DNA of 64,000 nucleotides from NCBI RefSeq assembly GCF_000956405.1, contig NZ_JYIV01000030.1, positions 452,364-516,363 on the forward strand. The letters run 5' to 3'. This document shows, piece after piece, positions 49,841-61,937 of the stretch. The translations under genes and the position numbers were made by a program. The stretch comes from Microbacterium oxydans. GTDB lineage: Bacteria; Actinomycetota; Actinomycetes; Actinomycetales; Microbacteriaceae. Numbering within the stretch: position 1 is the first letter of the stretch; each line of letters opens with the position of its first letter. The notes beneath the pieces are model-generated. The model saw only the letters and a program-made list of their open reading frames with translations. It was not told where the DNA came from and searched no databases.

Positions 49841-50925
49841 GCGCCGACCTCCTGGTACGCGGCGAACATCAGGGACTCATCGGGGGCCTGCAGCACCGTG
49901 GGCTTCGCGATGTCGTCGAGCAGGATGAAGCGCAGCATGCCTCCGCGGCTCTTCTTGTCGCGCTGCATCGTGGCGAGCAGCTGCGGCCACGCGCCGGCAC
50001 GGTACGACGTCGGAAGCCCGAGCGATTCCAGGATGGTGCGGTGACGTTCTGCTGCCGTGTCCGACAGCCGTCCCGCAAGACGCGAGAGCTCGGCCGCGTA
50101 CAGCATGCCGACCGAGATCGCGGCACCATGACGCCATCGGTAGCGCTCCGCGTGCTCGATCGCGTGGCCGAGCGTGTGGCCGTAGTTGAGGATCTCCCGC
50201 AGACCGGCCTCGCGGAAGTCATCCGACACGACCTCGGCCTTCATCCGGATAGCGAGCTCGACGGCACGACGGAACTCTTCGGTCGTGGGGTCGACGGCGC
50301 GTGCGGGATCCGCTTCGACGATGTCGAGGATCTCCGGGGCCCAGATGAACCCGGCCTTCACGACCTCCGCGAAGCCCGCCGTCGCCTCGTTCGGGCTCAG
50401 ACTGGCGAGCTCATCGAGATCGCCGACCACAGCGGTCGGTGCCCAGAAAGCTCCGACGAGGTTCTTGCCCTCCGCCGTGTTGACCCCGGTCTTCCCGCCG
50501 ACGGCTGCGTCCACCAGTCCGAGCACGGTCGTCGGTACCTGGATGAGCTGCACGCCGCGCAGCCAGGTGGCCGCGACGAAACCGGCGAGGTCGGTGACCG
50601 AACCGCCGCCGTAGCCGATCACGGCATCGCTGCGGGTGAAGTCGGCCTGACCCATGACCTGCCAGCAGAACGCCGCGACCTCGATGCGCTTGCCCTGTTC
50701 GGCATCCGGGATCTCGGCGAGGAGCACCTCCCGCGGTCCCTCGGCAGCGTCGGCGAGCAGGCGGTCGCGCAGTTCGGCAGCGCGCGCCGCGAGGGTCGGC
50801 GGGTGCACGACAAGCACCTTGCGCACCCCCGGTGCGAGTGCGGCCGAGACCCGATCGAGGATCCCCCGTCCGACCGTGATGTCGTAAGCGTCGTTTCCGG
50901 TGACGCTGATGGTCGTCGTGCTCAT
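49837..50925 (-). CDS. aroB: 3-dehydroquinate synthase
   Basis: A 362-residue NAD- and Zn-dependent enzyme, shikimate step two. Blocks are [40 protein letters not shown], and the Zn His in [13 protein letters not shown] plus [13 protein letters not shown] 50925 overlaps the aroK stop by 4 bases; the open frame beyond is shadow. Confidence 0.97.
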   Translation of the reverse strand: MSTTTISVTGNDAYDITVGRGILDRVSAALAPGVRKVLVVHPPTLAARAAELRDRLLADAAEGPREVLLAEIPDAEQGKRIEVAAFCWQVMGQADFTRSDAVIGYGGGSVTDLAGFVAATWLRGVQLIQVPTTVLGLVDAAVGGKTGVNTAEGKNLVGAFWAPTAVVGDLDELASLSPNEATAGFAEVVKAGFIWAPEILDIVEADPARAVDPTTEEFRRAVELAIRMKAEVVSDDFREAGLREILNYGHTLGHAIEHAERYRWRHGAAISVGMLYAAELSRLAGRLSDTAAERHRTILESLGLPTSYRAGAWPQLLATMQRDKKSRGGMLRFILLDDIAKPTVLQAPDESLMFAAYQEVGA

Positions 50926-51440
50926 CGCTGCTCTCTCTTCCATGCCACGATCTCGTCCGCGATCTTCTGCATCGGACGACGCGAGGTGTCGAAGGTCGCC
51001 GAGGAGACCTCGTCGTACCACCCTCGACGCTCCTCGAAGATCTTCTTCCACCGCTCCAGGGGGTCCTCCCCCGCCAGCAGCGGACGACTGCTGCCTCGCA
51101 GCCGATCGGCGACCGCCTCGGGGCTCACGGTGAGGAACACGACCGAGTGCTCCGCCAGGAGGTCCCTGGTCGCCGCTGTCGTCACCGCACCTCCGCCGAG
51201 CGAGATCACTCCTCCGTCGGAGAGCGCACCGGCAACCGCCTCCCGCTCGAGTTCGCGGAAATACTCCTCGCCGTGCTCCTCGAAGATCGCGGGGATGGGA
51301 CCGTGAGCGGCGACGATGCGCTTGTCGGTGTCGATGAAGGCGACGCCGAGCCGACGCGCCACACGCCTGCCGACGCTGGTCTTGCCGGCGGCCATCGGAC
51401 CGACCAGGACCAGCGTCTGTGGATCAGCCGCGCTCGTCAT
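50922..51440 (-). CDS. aroK: Shikimate kinase
   Basis: A 172-residue P-loop kinase. Walker A is GPMAAGKTS (about 14-22), the shikimate-binding Asp lies in FIDTDKRI, and LGGGAVTT and the lid [10 protein letters not shown] are conserved. It overlaps aroC by 17 bases at its start and aroB by 4 at its end. Confidence 0.97.
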   Translation of the reverse strand: MTSAADPQTLVLVGPMAAGKTSVGRRVARRLGVAFIDTDKRIVAAHGPIPAIFEEHGEEYFRELEREAVAGALSDGGVISLGGGAVTTAATRDLLAEHSVVFLTVSPEAVADRLRGSSRPLLAGEDPLERWKKIFEERRGWYDEVSSATFDTSRRPMQKIADEIVAWKREQR

Positions 51441-52653
51441 GCGCGATGAGCGCCGCCTCGGACGCGGGTGTCGTACGCAACTCCTCGGGAATGCCCGCCA
51501 GGTACCCTTCGAGGTTCCGCCGGGTCTCTCGGATGCTGTCGCCGCCGAACTTCTCCAGCACGGCGTTCGCGAGCTCGACCGCTACCATGGCCTCCGCGAC
51601 GACGCCGGCCGCCGGCACGGCGCAGACATCGGAACGCTGGTGGTGGGCGGTCGCGTCGTCACCCGTCGAGATGTCGATCGTCCGAAGCGCATGCGGGACC
51701 GTGGCGATCGGCTTCATCCCGGCACGGACGCGGAGCACGGTGCCCGTCGACATGCCGCCCTCGGTGCCGCCGGCCCGATCGGAGCCACGGGTGATGCCGT
51801 CGGCGGTCGCGAAGAGTTCGTCGTGTGCCGCGGACCCCCGCCGGCGCGTGGTCTCGAAGCCGTCGCCGATCTCGACCCCCTTGATGGCCTGGATGCTCAT
51901 GAGCGCCTGCGCGAGGCGCGCGTCAAGGCGACGGTCCCAGTGCACGTGAGAGCCCAGCCCGGGCGGCAGCCCGTAAGCGAGGACCTCGACGATGCCGCCG
52001 AGCGTGTCGCCGTCCTTCTTGGCATCGTCCACCTCGGCGACCATCAGTGCGGACGTGGTCGGGTCGAAGCACCGGAGCGGATCCGCGTCCAGCGCGTCCA
52101 CGTCGTCCGGCGTGGGCAACGGCGAGCCGTCCGGCACGCGTACCGGACCGATCGACAGCGTGTGGCTGACGAGCCGGATGCCGAGCTCGCCGAGGAACGA
52201 CCGCGCGATCGCGCCGAGCGCGACACGTGCGGCGGTCTCCCTGGCGCTCGCCCTCTCGAGGATCGGACGGGCCTCGTCGAAGTCGTACTTCTGCATGCCC
52301 ACCAGGTCGGCGTGGCCGGGACGTGGCCGCGTGAGCGGGGCACTCCGGCCCCGGGACTTGTCCGTGAGCTCCACGGGCTCGGGGTTCATGACCTCGATCC
52401 ACTTCGGCCACTCCGTGTTCCCGATGCGCAGAGCGATCGGGCTGCCGAGGCTCTTGCCGTGCCGCACACCGCCCGAGATCGTCAGCTCGTCCTGCTCGAA
52501 CTTCATCCGCGAGCCGCGACCGTAGCCCAGCTTGCGCCGAGCGAGATCGGCCTGGATGGCCTCGGAGGACACAGGGACGCCGGAGGGCAGTCCCTCCATG
52601 ACGGCGATGAGTTCTGGGCCGTGCGATTCGCCGGCCGTGAGCACGCGGAGCAT
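51424..52653 (-). CDS. aroC: Chorismate synthase
   Basis: A 409-residue FMN-dependent lyase, the last common aromatic step. [20 protein letters not shown] is the first signature, [12 protein letters not shown] the second, and [13 protein letters not shown] with the FMN-contact His the third. A late signature is [17 protein letters not shown]. It lies downstream of aroE (63-base gap without a clear terminator). Confidence 0.97.
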   Translation of the reverse strand: MLRVLTAGESHGPELIAVMEGLPSGVPVSSEAIQADLARRKLGYGRGSRMKFEQDELTISGGVRHGKSLGSPIALRIGNTEWPKWIEVMNPEPVELTDKSRGRSAPLTRPRPGHADLVGMQKYDFDEARPILERASARETAARVALGAIARSFLGELGIRLVSHTLSIGPVRVPDGSPLPTPDDVDALDADPLRCFDPTTSALMVAEVDDAKKDGDTLGGIVEVLAYGLPPGLGSHVHWDRRLDARLAQALMSIQAIKGVEIGDGFETTRRRGSAAHDELFATADGITRGSDRAGGTEGGMSTGTVLRVRAGMKPIATVPHALRTIDISTGDDATAHHQRSDVCAVPAAGVVAEAMVAVELANAVLEKFGGDSIRETRRNLEGYLAGIPEELRTTPASEAALIAHDERG

Positions 52654-52716
52654 TGCTCCAGTCTCCCATGGGTTGGACCCGCGTCGCGCCGCGTTTCGTC
52701 GCCGGCGGCGGCCGTA

Positions 52717-53529
52717 TCAGAGTGCGGCGCGCATGGCGGCGATCACCGCGTCCTCGTCGGGCAGCGCGACAGCGGGATCCCCATGCCGGAAGACGCGGAT
52801 CTGGCGGACGGCCTGGTGCAGCAGCATGCCGAGGCCCGCGATGGCCAGGTCGCTGCCCCAGACGCTCGCGAGTGCCGATGGCCAGGGCGCGTAGGCCACG
52901 TCGAAGAGCACGCCTCCTGACGCCGCCAGCTCGGCCGCGACGTCAGCGGACAGCTCCGTGCCGCCGGGCAGCGTCGCGACGGTCAGGTCCACCTCGTGCA
53001 GCGCTGCGCCGAACGGATGAACCTCGACGGCGACACCGAGGCGCCCACCGAGCTCCACGAGTCCGGCCGCGGAGCCCGGGCGCCGTGCTCGGACATCGAC
53101 GCTCACGGCCCCGATCTCGGATGCGGCCACGAGTGCAGACGCCGCTGTGGCGCCTGCGCCGAGGATGCGCACGCGACCGGCTTCAAGCACCCCCGCCTCA
53201 GCGAGGGCGTCGACGATACCGCCCACATCGGTGTTGAACCCGGCGATCTGCTCGCCCAGCAAGAGAGTGTTGACGGCTCCGGTCAGCTCCGCGTGACGAT
53301 CGAGCGTCGCCGCCACACGGAACGCCGACTCCTTCAGCGGCATGGTCAGTGACAGACCGCGCCACGTGTCGTCGAGCGACGCGAGTGCCGGTGCGAAGTC
53401 ATCGGCCGAGACCTGACGTCTCCCGTAGGCCCAGTCGAGCCCGAGCACGCGATACGCGGCGGCATGCAGCGCGGGAGACCTGGAGTGCGCGATGGGATCA
53501 CCCCAGACCGCCAGACGCGAGCGTGTCAC
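52717..53529 (-). CDS. aroE: Shikimate dehydrogenase
   Basis: A 270-residue NADP-type enzyme, shikimate step four. The substrate domain has WGDPIAHSRSPALH and the catalytic Lys in LTMPLKESAF. The Rossmann motif is VRILGAGATAASALVA, and the NADP segment DVRARRPGSA has Arg residues where NADP-specific members do. The start lies 4 bases after mltG. Confidence 0.95.
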   Translation of the reverse strand: MTRSRLAVWGDPIAHSRSPALHAAAYRVLGLDWAYGRRQVSADDFAPALASLDDTWRGLSLTMPLKESAFRVAATLDRHAELTGAVNTLLLGEQIAGFNTDVGGIVDALAEAGVLEAGRVRILGAGATAASALVAASEIGAVSVDVRARRPGSAAGLVELGGRLGVAVEVHPFGAALHEVDLTVATLPGGTELSADVAAELAASGGVLFDVAYAPWPSALASVWGSDLAIAGLGMLLHQAVRQIRVFRHGDPAVALPDEDAVIAAMRAAL

Positions 53530-53533
53530 CGTC

Positions 53534-55042
53534 TCAGCAACCGGCGTCGGGGTTCGCCCGGCACCACTCGCGCCACTTCTCGATACCCTGCTCGTGCTCG
53601 GCCATGGTCTCGGAGAACTGCGTCTCCCCCGTCGCCAGGTTGATCGTGACGAAGTAGAGCCACGGGCCGTCGGCAGGCGCTATCGCCGCCTTGATGGCGG
53701 CGTCGCTCGGGCTGGCGATGGGCGTGATCGGCAGACCGGTTCGCACGTACGTGTTCCAGTCGTTGTCGTCCTCGAGGGCTTCCTTGGAAGACGACACGAC
53801 ACCCTCGTGCAGCGAGCCGTACCCGTACTGAGCCGTGGAGTCCATCTGCAGCTTCATGTCGATGTCGAGACGGTTCTGGATGACCCTCGACACCTTGGCG
53901 AAGTCGTCGAGGCGACCCTCGCGCTGGATGATCGAGGCGATCGTGAGGACCCGCTCCGCGTCCGCGGCAGGCACCCCTGCCGCATCGAGCGATTCACGGG
54001 TACGGTCGACCATTCGCTGGATCACCTGGGGCGCGGTGACTCCAGGGTCGAATTCATACACCGCGGGGAACAGCCAGCCTTCCAGACTCGGGGCGTCCAC
54101 CCCGTACGCCGACGGGTCCTGCACGGCTGCTTCGAAGTCAGCCAACGGAAGACCGAGCGTCTCGGCCATGCTGGGCAGCGACGAGACGATCGTCCCACCC
54201 TCGGAGACGGAGACGGCGTTCGCCATCTTGTTCTCATCGTTCTTGAGCGCGGCCAGGGCAGCCTCCGCGGTCATCTTCTTCTGGAGGCGATACACGCCGG
54301 GGTAGAACGTGACCGCGAGGTTCTCGTCGACGATGTAGTCGTAGAAGACGTCTTCCGTCTTGGTCACCCCAGCCTCATAGAGCGCGGTCGAGACCGGACC
54401 TCCCGTGTCGCCCTGTTTGATGGTGACGAGGGCCTCGCCGTTGGCCAGTCCGGGCTCCCAGTCCTTCGACTCGCCCCATCCCATGACATCGCTGATCTTG
54501 TCGCCATAGGTGTTCCACACCCAGAGCCCGCCCGCCACGATACCGCCGAAGATGGCGAGCACGATCACGAGTGCGATCAGACACCCCTTGCGACGCTTCT
54601 TCTTCTTCGGCTTGGCGTCGACATGGTCGTCGTGCGGAACGAAGAGGGCGTCGAGTCCACCGCCGATCGCAGGTTCCGGGACGTCGGCAGCTGCCGCTCC
54701 CGGAGCGACCTGGGGCTGAACCCGTGTCGGTGTGTCGGCCGCATCCGCGGAGGCACGCACCGGAGTCGTGGACGGTGTCGACGCCTCCGAGCCCACCGCT
54801 TCATCGGCGGAGGCTCGAACCGGCACACTCGAGGGCTGCTCCTGCGGACCGGCAGTGCCACGGGCCGGGGTCGCCGCGCCCTCTCCGGCAGCAGCTTCGC
54901 GGGCAGCGCGGCGCGAGCCGGGCGCCGGAGCACTGTTGTCCACGGTCGGAAGCTGCGTCGTCGGGTCGGGCAGATTCTCGAACAAGTCGCCCAGTCGGGC
55001 TTCGGTGTCAGGCTGGGGTGCGGCGCTGTCGGGTTCAGACAT
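53534..55042 (-). CDS. mltG: Endolytic transglycosylase MltG
   Basis: A 502-residue membrane-anchored YceG-family enzyme thought to cut nascent peptidoglycan strands. A long, Ala/Pro/Thr/Glu-rich cytoplasmic N-terminus (about 1-168) includes two near-repeats around VRASADEA/VRASADAA. It is followed by KKKKRRKGC and one membrane helix (about 176-198). The extracytoplasmic LysM-like and catalytic region shows ASIIQREGRLDDFAKV. In that motif the first acidic position of the usual E-x-E is Gln, while the second Glu is kept. The family assignment is secure; which Glu is catalytic was not checked. Confidence 0.92.
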   Translation of the reverse strand: MSEPDSAAPQPDTEARLGDLFENLPDPTTQLPTVDNSAPAPGSRRAAREAAAGEGAATPARGTAGPQEQPSSVPVRASADEAVGSEASTPSTTPVRASADAADTPTRVQPQVAPGAAAADVPEPAIGGGLDALFVPHDDHVDAKPKKKKRRKGCLIALVIVLAIFGGIVAGGLWVWNTYGDKISDVMGWGESKDWEPGLANGEALVTIKQGDTGGPVSTALYEAGVTKTEDVFYDYIVDENLAVTFYPGVYRLQKKMTAEAALAALKNDENKMANAVSVSEGGTIVSSLPSMAETLGLPLADFEAAVQDPSAYGVDAPSLEGWLFPAVYEFDPGVTAPQVIQRMVDRTRESLDAAGVPAADAERVLTIASIIQREGRLDDFAKVSRVIQNRLDIDMKLQMDSTAQYGYGSLHEGVVSSSKEALEDDNDWNTYVRTGLPITPIASPSDAAIKAAIAPADGPWLYFVTINLATGETQFSETMAEHEQGIEKWREWCRANPDAGC

Positions 55043-55044
55043 CG

Positions 55045-55514
55045 TCAGGCGTGCTCCTCGTCGGGCGAGATGGTGGCACCGGCCGGGTTTCCGGTGCTCT
55101 TCTCCATGTCGATCGCCTGCTGCAGAAGCACCACGGCGGCGACCTGATCCACAATGCTACGAGACTTCTTCTGAGATCTCCCGGAACTGCGCAAAGCTGC
55201 GTGCGCGGTCACCGTGCTCAGGCGTTCGTCCACGAGCCGTACAGGGAGACCGCTGCGTGTGCCGAGCTCGGCAGCGAACTCCCGGGCGTCCGTCGTCGAG
55301 GGAGTGTCGGTGCCCTGCATGTTCACCGGCAGACCGACGACGAACTCCAACAGGTCGTACTCCTTCGCGATCTGCACGATCCGGTCGATCGAGGCGTCAT
55401 CCCGCGGCACGGTCTCCACGGGCACGGCGAGCATGCCGTCGGGGTCGCAGCGTGCGACACCGACCCTCGCTCTTCCCACGTCGATACCGAGACGCACTCC
55501 GCGACGGAACCCGG

Positions 55515-55518
<4 letters not shown>
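55045..55518 (-). CDS. ruvX: YqgF/RuvX-type putative Holliday-junction resolvase
   Basis: A 157-residue RNase H-fold protein. The first acidic residue lies in LGIDVGRARVGVARCD, the second region is VVGLPVNMQGTD, and DERLSTVTAHAAL plus IVDQVAAVVLLQ complete the fold. Proposed roles include junction cleavage and pre-16S rRNA 5' maturation. It overlaps alaS by 4 bases and precedes mltG by 2. Confidence 0.95.
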
Positions 55519-58175
<2,657 letters not shown>

Positions 58176-58249
58176 AGGGGTGCCAGGTGTCCTAGGTCGC
58201 GTGAGAGATGTTGCGCTGGGCCGCGCGGGCGAAGTCAGTTCGGGCGATG

Positions 58250-58438
58250 TCAGTTCTTGTCCGGCTCGGCGAGCCGGGCGTCTTCGGCGCGGTACGCGTC
58301 GCCGATCAGAGAGGTGAAGCCGTTGATGCGGGCATCGACCTCGGCGAGGAGGTCATGTCCACGCGGGTCCTTGTTCATGAAATGTGCCGCGACGAAGCCG
58401 CCGATCACTCCGATCAGGAACCACTGCAACTTCTTCAT
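58250..58438 (-). CDS. Small single-pass membrane protein of unknown function
   Basis: A 62-residue protein: a Lys-rich start (MKKLQW), one membrane helix (about 5-21, FLIGVIGGFVAAHFM), then a charged cytosolic tail (DARINGFTSLIGDAYRAEDARLAE). AAGGA lies upstream of the ATG. It sits between rpsD and alaS, where other actinobacteria also keep short membrane proteins. The function is not recognised. Confidence 0.7.
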   Translation of the reverse strand: MKKLQWFLIGVIGGFVAAHFMNKDPRGHDLLAEVDARINGFTSLIGDAYRAEDARLAEPDKN

Positions 58439-58489
58439 GACGCCATCCTTGCCTCTGAGCCGCGAAGGCGCGGTGATCCCATCGTATGC

Positions 58490-58530
58490 AAAAACGACGA
58501 GAGGCGTCGGGTTTCCCCGACGCCTCTCGT
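58490..58530 (-). terminator. Rho-independent terminator after rpsD
   Basis: A perfect 15-bp stem (58497-58511 with 58516-58530) with a TTTC loop in the plus-strand reading. On the minus strand it is followed by a run of five T. It starts 12 bases past the rpsD stop and is the clearest intrinsic terminator in the window. Confidence 0.92.
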
Positions 58531-58542
58531 GTGTGCGCTGTA

Positions 58543-59172
58543 TCAGCGAGCCGCGTAGTACTCGACGACGAGCTGCACTTCACAGGTCACGGGGACCTCG
58601 GCGCGCTTCGGACGACGAACCAGACGGGACTGGAGCTTGTCGAGCTCGACCTCGAGGTAGCCCGGAACGGGGGGCAGAACCTCGGCGTGACCGCCGGCTG
58701 CTGCCACCTGGAAGGGCTCGGTGCCCTCGCTCTTGGCCTTGACGTGGATGAGCTGACCCGGCTTCACGCGGAACGACGGGCGATCGACGAGCTGACCGTC
58801 GACCAGGATGTGACGGTGCACGACGAGCTGGCGTGCCTGTGCGGTCGTGCGGGCGAAGCCCGAACGGAGCACGAGCGCGTCGAGACGCATCTCGAGAAGC
58901 TCGACCAGGTTCTCACCGGTCAGGCCCTCCTGGCGACGAGCCTCGTTGAAGGTGTTGCGCATCTGCTTCTCGCGGATGCCGTACTGCTCGCGAAGACGCT
59001 GCTTCTCACGAAGACGGACGGCGTAGTCGCTGTCTGCCTTGCGCTTGGTGCGGCCGTGCTCACCCGGAGCGTAGGGACGCTTCTCGAGGTAGCGGGCGGC
59101 CTTCGGGGTGAGAGCGACGCCGAGGGCGCGGCTGAGACGCACCTTGCGGCGGTCCTGGGACTTCGTGGTCAC
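58543..59172 (-). CDS. rpsD: 30S ribosomal protein S4
   Basis: A 209-residue primary 16S rRNA-binding protein. TTKSQDRRKVRLSRALG is the start, GEHGRTKRK and the S4 RNA-binding domain RLDALVLRSGFARTTAQARQLV follow, and the end is VEYYAAR. It is the C-minus form without zinc cysteines. GTG 59172 is chosen because GGAAGGAA lies upstream and homologues begin there; an in-frame extension to 59250 runs through the hairpin leader. Monocistronic, with its own terminator. Confidence 0.97.
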   Translation of the reverse strand: MTTKSQDRRKVRLSRALGVALTPKAARYLEKRPYAPGEHGRTKRKADSDYAVRLREKQRLREQYGIREKQMRNTFNEARRQEGLTGENLVELLEMRLDALVLRSGFARTTAQARQLVVHRHILVDGQLVDRPSFRVKPGQLIHVKAKSEGTEPFQVAAAGGHAEVLPPVPGYLEVELDKLQSRLVRRPKRAEVPVTCEVQLVVEYYAAR

Positions 59173-59322
59173 GAAGCATTCCTTCCGATGACGCGGTCGC
59201 GGCTTTCGCGACTCGCGGACGTATCGTCCGCGTTCTGCCTTGGAGCGCACGCCGGGGCGCCAGCAAGGTGTGTTGTGAACGAGGAGATGCCCGAAAACTC
59301 GGTTTCGAGCCGCTCAAGTCTA
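59173..59322 (-). promoter_or_regulatory. rpsD promoter and structured 5' leader
   Basis: A TAGACT -10 (59317-59322) predicts a ~138-nt leader. Within it, CGCGGACG-ATA-CGTCCGCG (59214-59232) and GTCGCG-5-CGCGAC (59196-59212) form two adjacent perfect hairpins just before the Shine-Dalgarno. A CCTTG/CAAGG-closed GC-rich element lies above them. The layout could serve S4 autoregulation. No open frame here is convincing. Confidence 0.5.
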
Positions 59323-59352
59323 ACAGATCGTCCCTTTCGGGCGGATCGGCAG

Positions 59353-60729
59353 TCAGCGGTCGCCGAGGATGCGACGGATGCGCTCGAGCCGGGAACCGAT
59401 GTCACGCTCCGCACCGAGGTTCTTCGGCTGGTAATAGCGCCGGCCGTCCAGCTCATCCGGCAGATACTGCTGGGGCACGATCCCGAACTCGCTGTCATGC
59501 GAGTAGACGTACCCGCGGCCGTGCCCGAGCCGCTTCGCGCCCGGATAGTGGGCGTCGCGCAGGTGCAGCGGCACCCTGCCGAAACCTCCCGCACGGATGT
59601 CGGCGATCGCGGCGTCGATGCCCACATACGCGGCGTTCGACTTGGCCGTGGTCGCCAGGTACACGGTCGCCTCCGCCAGGGGGATGCGTCCCTCCGGCAT
59701 GCCGATGAACGCCACCGCATCGGCAGCGGCGACGGCGATGACCATCGCCTGCGGGTCGGCGAGGCCCACGTCCTCCGATGCGGAGATGACCAGGCGCCTC
59801 GCGATGAAGCGAGGGTCCTCCCCCGCCTCGATCATGCGCGCGAGATAGTGCAGCGCCGCGTCGGGGTCTGACCCCCTGATCGACTTGATGAAGGCGCTGA
59901 TCACGTCATAGTGCTCGTCGCCCTGACGGTCGTATCGCAGCAGCGCCTTGTCGACCGCCTGCGCGATGTCGTCGGCGGACACCTCCGGGACTCCCCCGCT
60001 GCTCCCGGCGGCCTCGTCTCCGTCGGTGTCATCCGGAACTGCCGTCGTCGCGTGCGAGAGCGCGACTGCGGCCCCGGCCTCCAACCCCGTGAGGGCACGC
60101 CGGGCGTCGCCCGATGCGAGCCGGACGAGCGCGGACCTGGCTTCTTCACTGAGGGTCACGCTCCCGTTGAGACCGCGGGCGTCCGCGACCGCCCGATCCA
60201 CGAGAAGCCCGATGTCGTCATCGGTCAGCGGCTGCAGCGTCAGCAGCAGCGAACGGGACAGCAGCGGGGAGATCACGGAGAACGACGGGTTCTCGGTGGT
60301 CGCGGCGATGAGGATCACCCACCCGTTCTCGACGCCGGGGAGCAGAGCATCCTGCTGGGCCTTCGTGAAGCGGTGGATCTCATCGAGGAACAGGATCGTC
60401 GTCTGACCGTAGAGGTCACGTTGATTCACCGCCTCCTGCATGACCTCGCGCACGTCCTTGACACCTGCGGTGATGGCGGAGAGCTCGACGAAACGACGCC
60501 CGGAGGAACGCGCGATGGCCTGCGCCAGCGTGGTCTTCCCCGTGCCGGGCGGCCCCCACAGGATGATCGACACGGCCCCTGGTGCGGCCGCCTTCGGGTC
60601 TGCGAGGGCGACGATCGGCGAGCCGGCTCGGAGCAGATGACGCTGTCCGGCAACCTCGGCGAGGGACACCGGGCGCATGCGCACGGCGAGGGGCGTCTGC
60701 CCGGAGAGCAGCGGCGCAGGAGAGGTCAT
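59353..60729 (-). CDS. rarA: Replication-associated recombination protein A (AAA+ ATPase)
   Basis: A ~458-residue MgsA/RarA clamp-loader-like ATPase acting at stalled forks. Walker A is GPPGTGKTT, Walker B FLDEIHRF, sensor 1 AATTENPSF, and the Arg finger lies in PLLSRS. The C-terminal tetramerisation region includes PEGRIPLAEATVYLATTAKSN and YPGAKRLGHGRGYVYSHD. ATG 60729 is preferred over GTG 60732 because TAGCCT lies exactly 6 nt before it. Confidence 0.95.
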   Translation of the reverse strand: MTSPAPLLSGQTPLAVRMRPVSLAEVAGQRHLLRAGSPIVALADPKAAAPGAVSIILWGPPGTGKTTLAQAIARSSGRRFVELSAITAGVKDVREVMQEAVNQRDLYGQTTILFLDEIHRFTKAQQDALLPGVENGWVILIAATTENPSFSVISPLLSRSLLLTLQPLTDDDIGLLVDRAVADARGLNGSVTLSEEARSALVRLASGDARRALTGLEAGAAVALSHATTAVPDDTDGDEAAGSSGGVPEVSADDIAQAVDKALLRYDRQGDEHYDVISAFIKSIRGSDPDAALHYLARMIEAGEDPRFIARRLVISASEDVGLADPQAMVIAVAAADAVAFIGMPEGRIPLAEATVYLATTAKSNAAYVGIDAAIADIRAGGFGRVPLHLRDAHYPGAKRLGHGRGYVYSHDSEFGIVPQQYLPDELDGRRYYQPKNLGAERDIGSRLERIRRILGDR

Positions 60730-60735
60730 CACTCC

Positions 60736-60741
60736 AGGCTA
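60736..60741 (-). promoter_or_regulatory. Predicted -10 element of rarA (leaderless)
   Basis: TAGCCT with GGAGTG between it and ATG 60729. GGAG could also be read as a too-close Shine-Dalgarno. Confidence 0.45.
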
Positions 60742-60780
60742 ACGGCGGCGCCCGACACTTCGGCGAGCCATGCATCCGGG

Positions 60781-60786
60781 TAGGCT
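60781..60786 (+). promoter_or_regulatory. Predicted -10 element for the small anchored protein
   Basis: TAGGCT on the plus strand, about 43 bases before ATG 60830, leaving a leader with GGAGGGAG. Confidence 0.4.
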
Positions 60787-60829
60787 CTCAGGCGACGTCG
60801 GGGAACGGCGTCCGGAGGGAGACCAGGGC

Positions 60830-61132
60830 ATGGCCGCACGCGGTTCGAAGAACGCACAGGCGCGCACATCGGCGGAGCGCGCACGTCTGCACACCGCGCG
60901 GACCCAGTGGCACGAGGGCCAGATCCGTCGACGGGTCCGGGACAACTCGATCGCAGCGATCGTCGGAGGCCTCATCGTCGTCGCGGCAATCGGGAGCCAG
61001 GTCGTGCATGCGCAGGTCACCGCGCCGGAGCCGGAGCCGACACCCACTCCTTCCATCGGGCCCACGACCGTTCCCACAGAGACGCCGTCCGAGTCGCCCG
61101 ACCCGATCCCCTCCGAGGCGCCCACCGAGTGA
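60830..61132 (+). CDS. Small membrane-anchored protein with Pro/Thr/Glu-rich tail
   Basis: A 100-residue protein. The basic N-terminus (about 1-38; ARTSAERARLHTARTQWHEG) is cytosolic, one membrane helix spans about 40-60 (IAAIVGGLIVVAAIGSQVV), and the rest is an external low-complexity tail of PEPTPTP and SESPDPIPSE type. ATG 60830 is chosen because GGAGGGAG lies upstream; the frame is open to 60770. The function is not recognised. It is divergent from rarA and convergent with the HemD-like regulator. Confidence 0.65.
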   Translation: MAARGSKNAQARTSAERARLHTARTQWHEGQIRRRVRDNSIAAIVGGLIVVAAIGSQVVHAQVTAPEPEPTPTPSIGPTTVPTETPSESPDPIPSEAPTE

Positions 61133-61136
61133 GTCC

Positions 61137-61188
61137 CGAGCGCTGAGCGGAGCCTGCTCGCTTCGACGCCGGCCCCGCTCAGCGCTCG
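61137..61188. terminator. Bidirectional terminator-like 14-bp inverted repeat
   Basis: CGAGCGCTGAGCGG (61137-61150) and CCGCTCAGCGCTCG (61175-61188) are perfect inverted copies with a 24-base loop. The repeat lies between convergent genes and overlaps the last codons of the HemD-like regulator. No U-tract on either side. Confidence 0.6.
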
Positions 61189-61937
61189 GCCATGGCGAGG
61201 CGGTATCCGCGTTTGACGACCGTCTGGATCACGTCGGTCGGTCCCAGCGACTCGCGCAAGCGGCCGACGGCGACCTCGACCGCACGGTCGCTGTGATGTC
61301 CACCGGGAAGCGCCCGTCCGAGTTCCGCCCGTGAGAGCACGCGGCCACGGGCGAGGAACAGCGCCTCGATCAGCGCGACCGCTCCACGCGACAGCGGGAT
61401 GAAGCGCTCGTCCAGCACGACCCCTCCGCTGCGCACCTGGAGGCGTCCGGCCACGGTGAGGTGGGATCCCGCGCCGCTTCGATAGTGCGCGAGCACACTG
61501 TGGACCAGACCCGCCGGCGTCGACGGCTCGACGTGCCGAGCGGGAAGCCCGACCTCATGCAGCAGGCACGCCTCCCGCTCGTCGACCGTGACGAGGATCA
61601 GCCGTTCCGATTCCGCGCGCTGACGGTTCGCTTCCAGGGCGCCGGCATCCGCCACCGCGTCCAGCCACGGGGCGGTCGAGGCGGTGAACAGCACGGCGTC
61701 CGCACCTCCAGAGCCCGCGCGGTGCACGGCACGGCTCAGGGCGACCGGCGTCCGCGCGGCCGCCCCAGGCCCTACGACGCGCGTCACCTCCGCTCCCGCT
61801 CGTTCCAGAATGCGATCCACCTGGTCGTCCACCGCCGCAGAAGCTGCCGAAGCACGGCCCGGTACTCGCGCATCGACCGACACGATGATCCGGCATCCGG
61901 AGAGGACGGGGCGCGTGCTCGATCGCCCGATCGTCAT
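61179..61937 (-). CDS. HemD-like / OmpR-type winged-helix regulator
   Basis: A 252-residue protein. Residues ~15-155 resemble a uroporphyrinogen-III synthase (HemD) fold, with GCRIIVSVDAR, an ADAVLFTASTAPWLDAV strand and a HEVGLPARHVEPSTPAGLV block. Residues ~165-250 form an OmpR/PhoB-type DNA-binding domain (RFIPLSRGAVALIEALF, DRAVEVAVGRLRESLG, VVKRGYRLA). The same combination occurs beside nitrite-reductase genes in mycobacteria (Rv0260c-type). It probably acts as a regulator rather than a haem enzyme. ATG 61937 overlaps the NirB-like stop by 4 bases. Confidence 0.75.
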   Translation of the reverse strand: MTIGRSSTRPVLSGCRIIVSVDARVPGRASAASAAVDDQVDRILERAGAEVTRVVGPGAAARTPVALSRAVHRAGSGGADAVLFTASTAPWLDAVADAGALEANRQRAESERLILVTVDEREACLLHEVGLPARHVEPSTPAGLVHSVLAHYRSGAGSHLTVAGRLQVRSGGVVLDERFIPLSRGAVALIEALFLARGRVLSRAELGRALPGGHHSDRAVEVAVGRLRESLGPTDVIQTVVKRGYRLAMAER

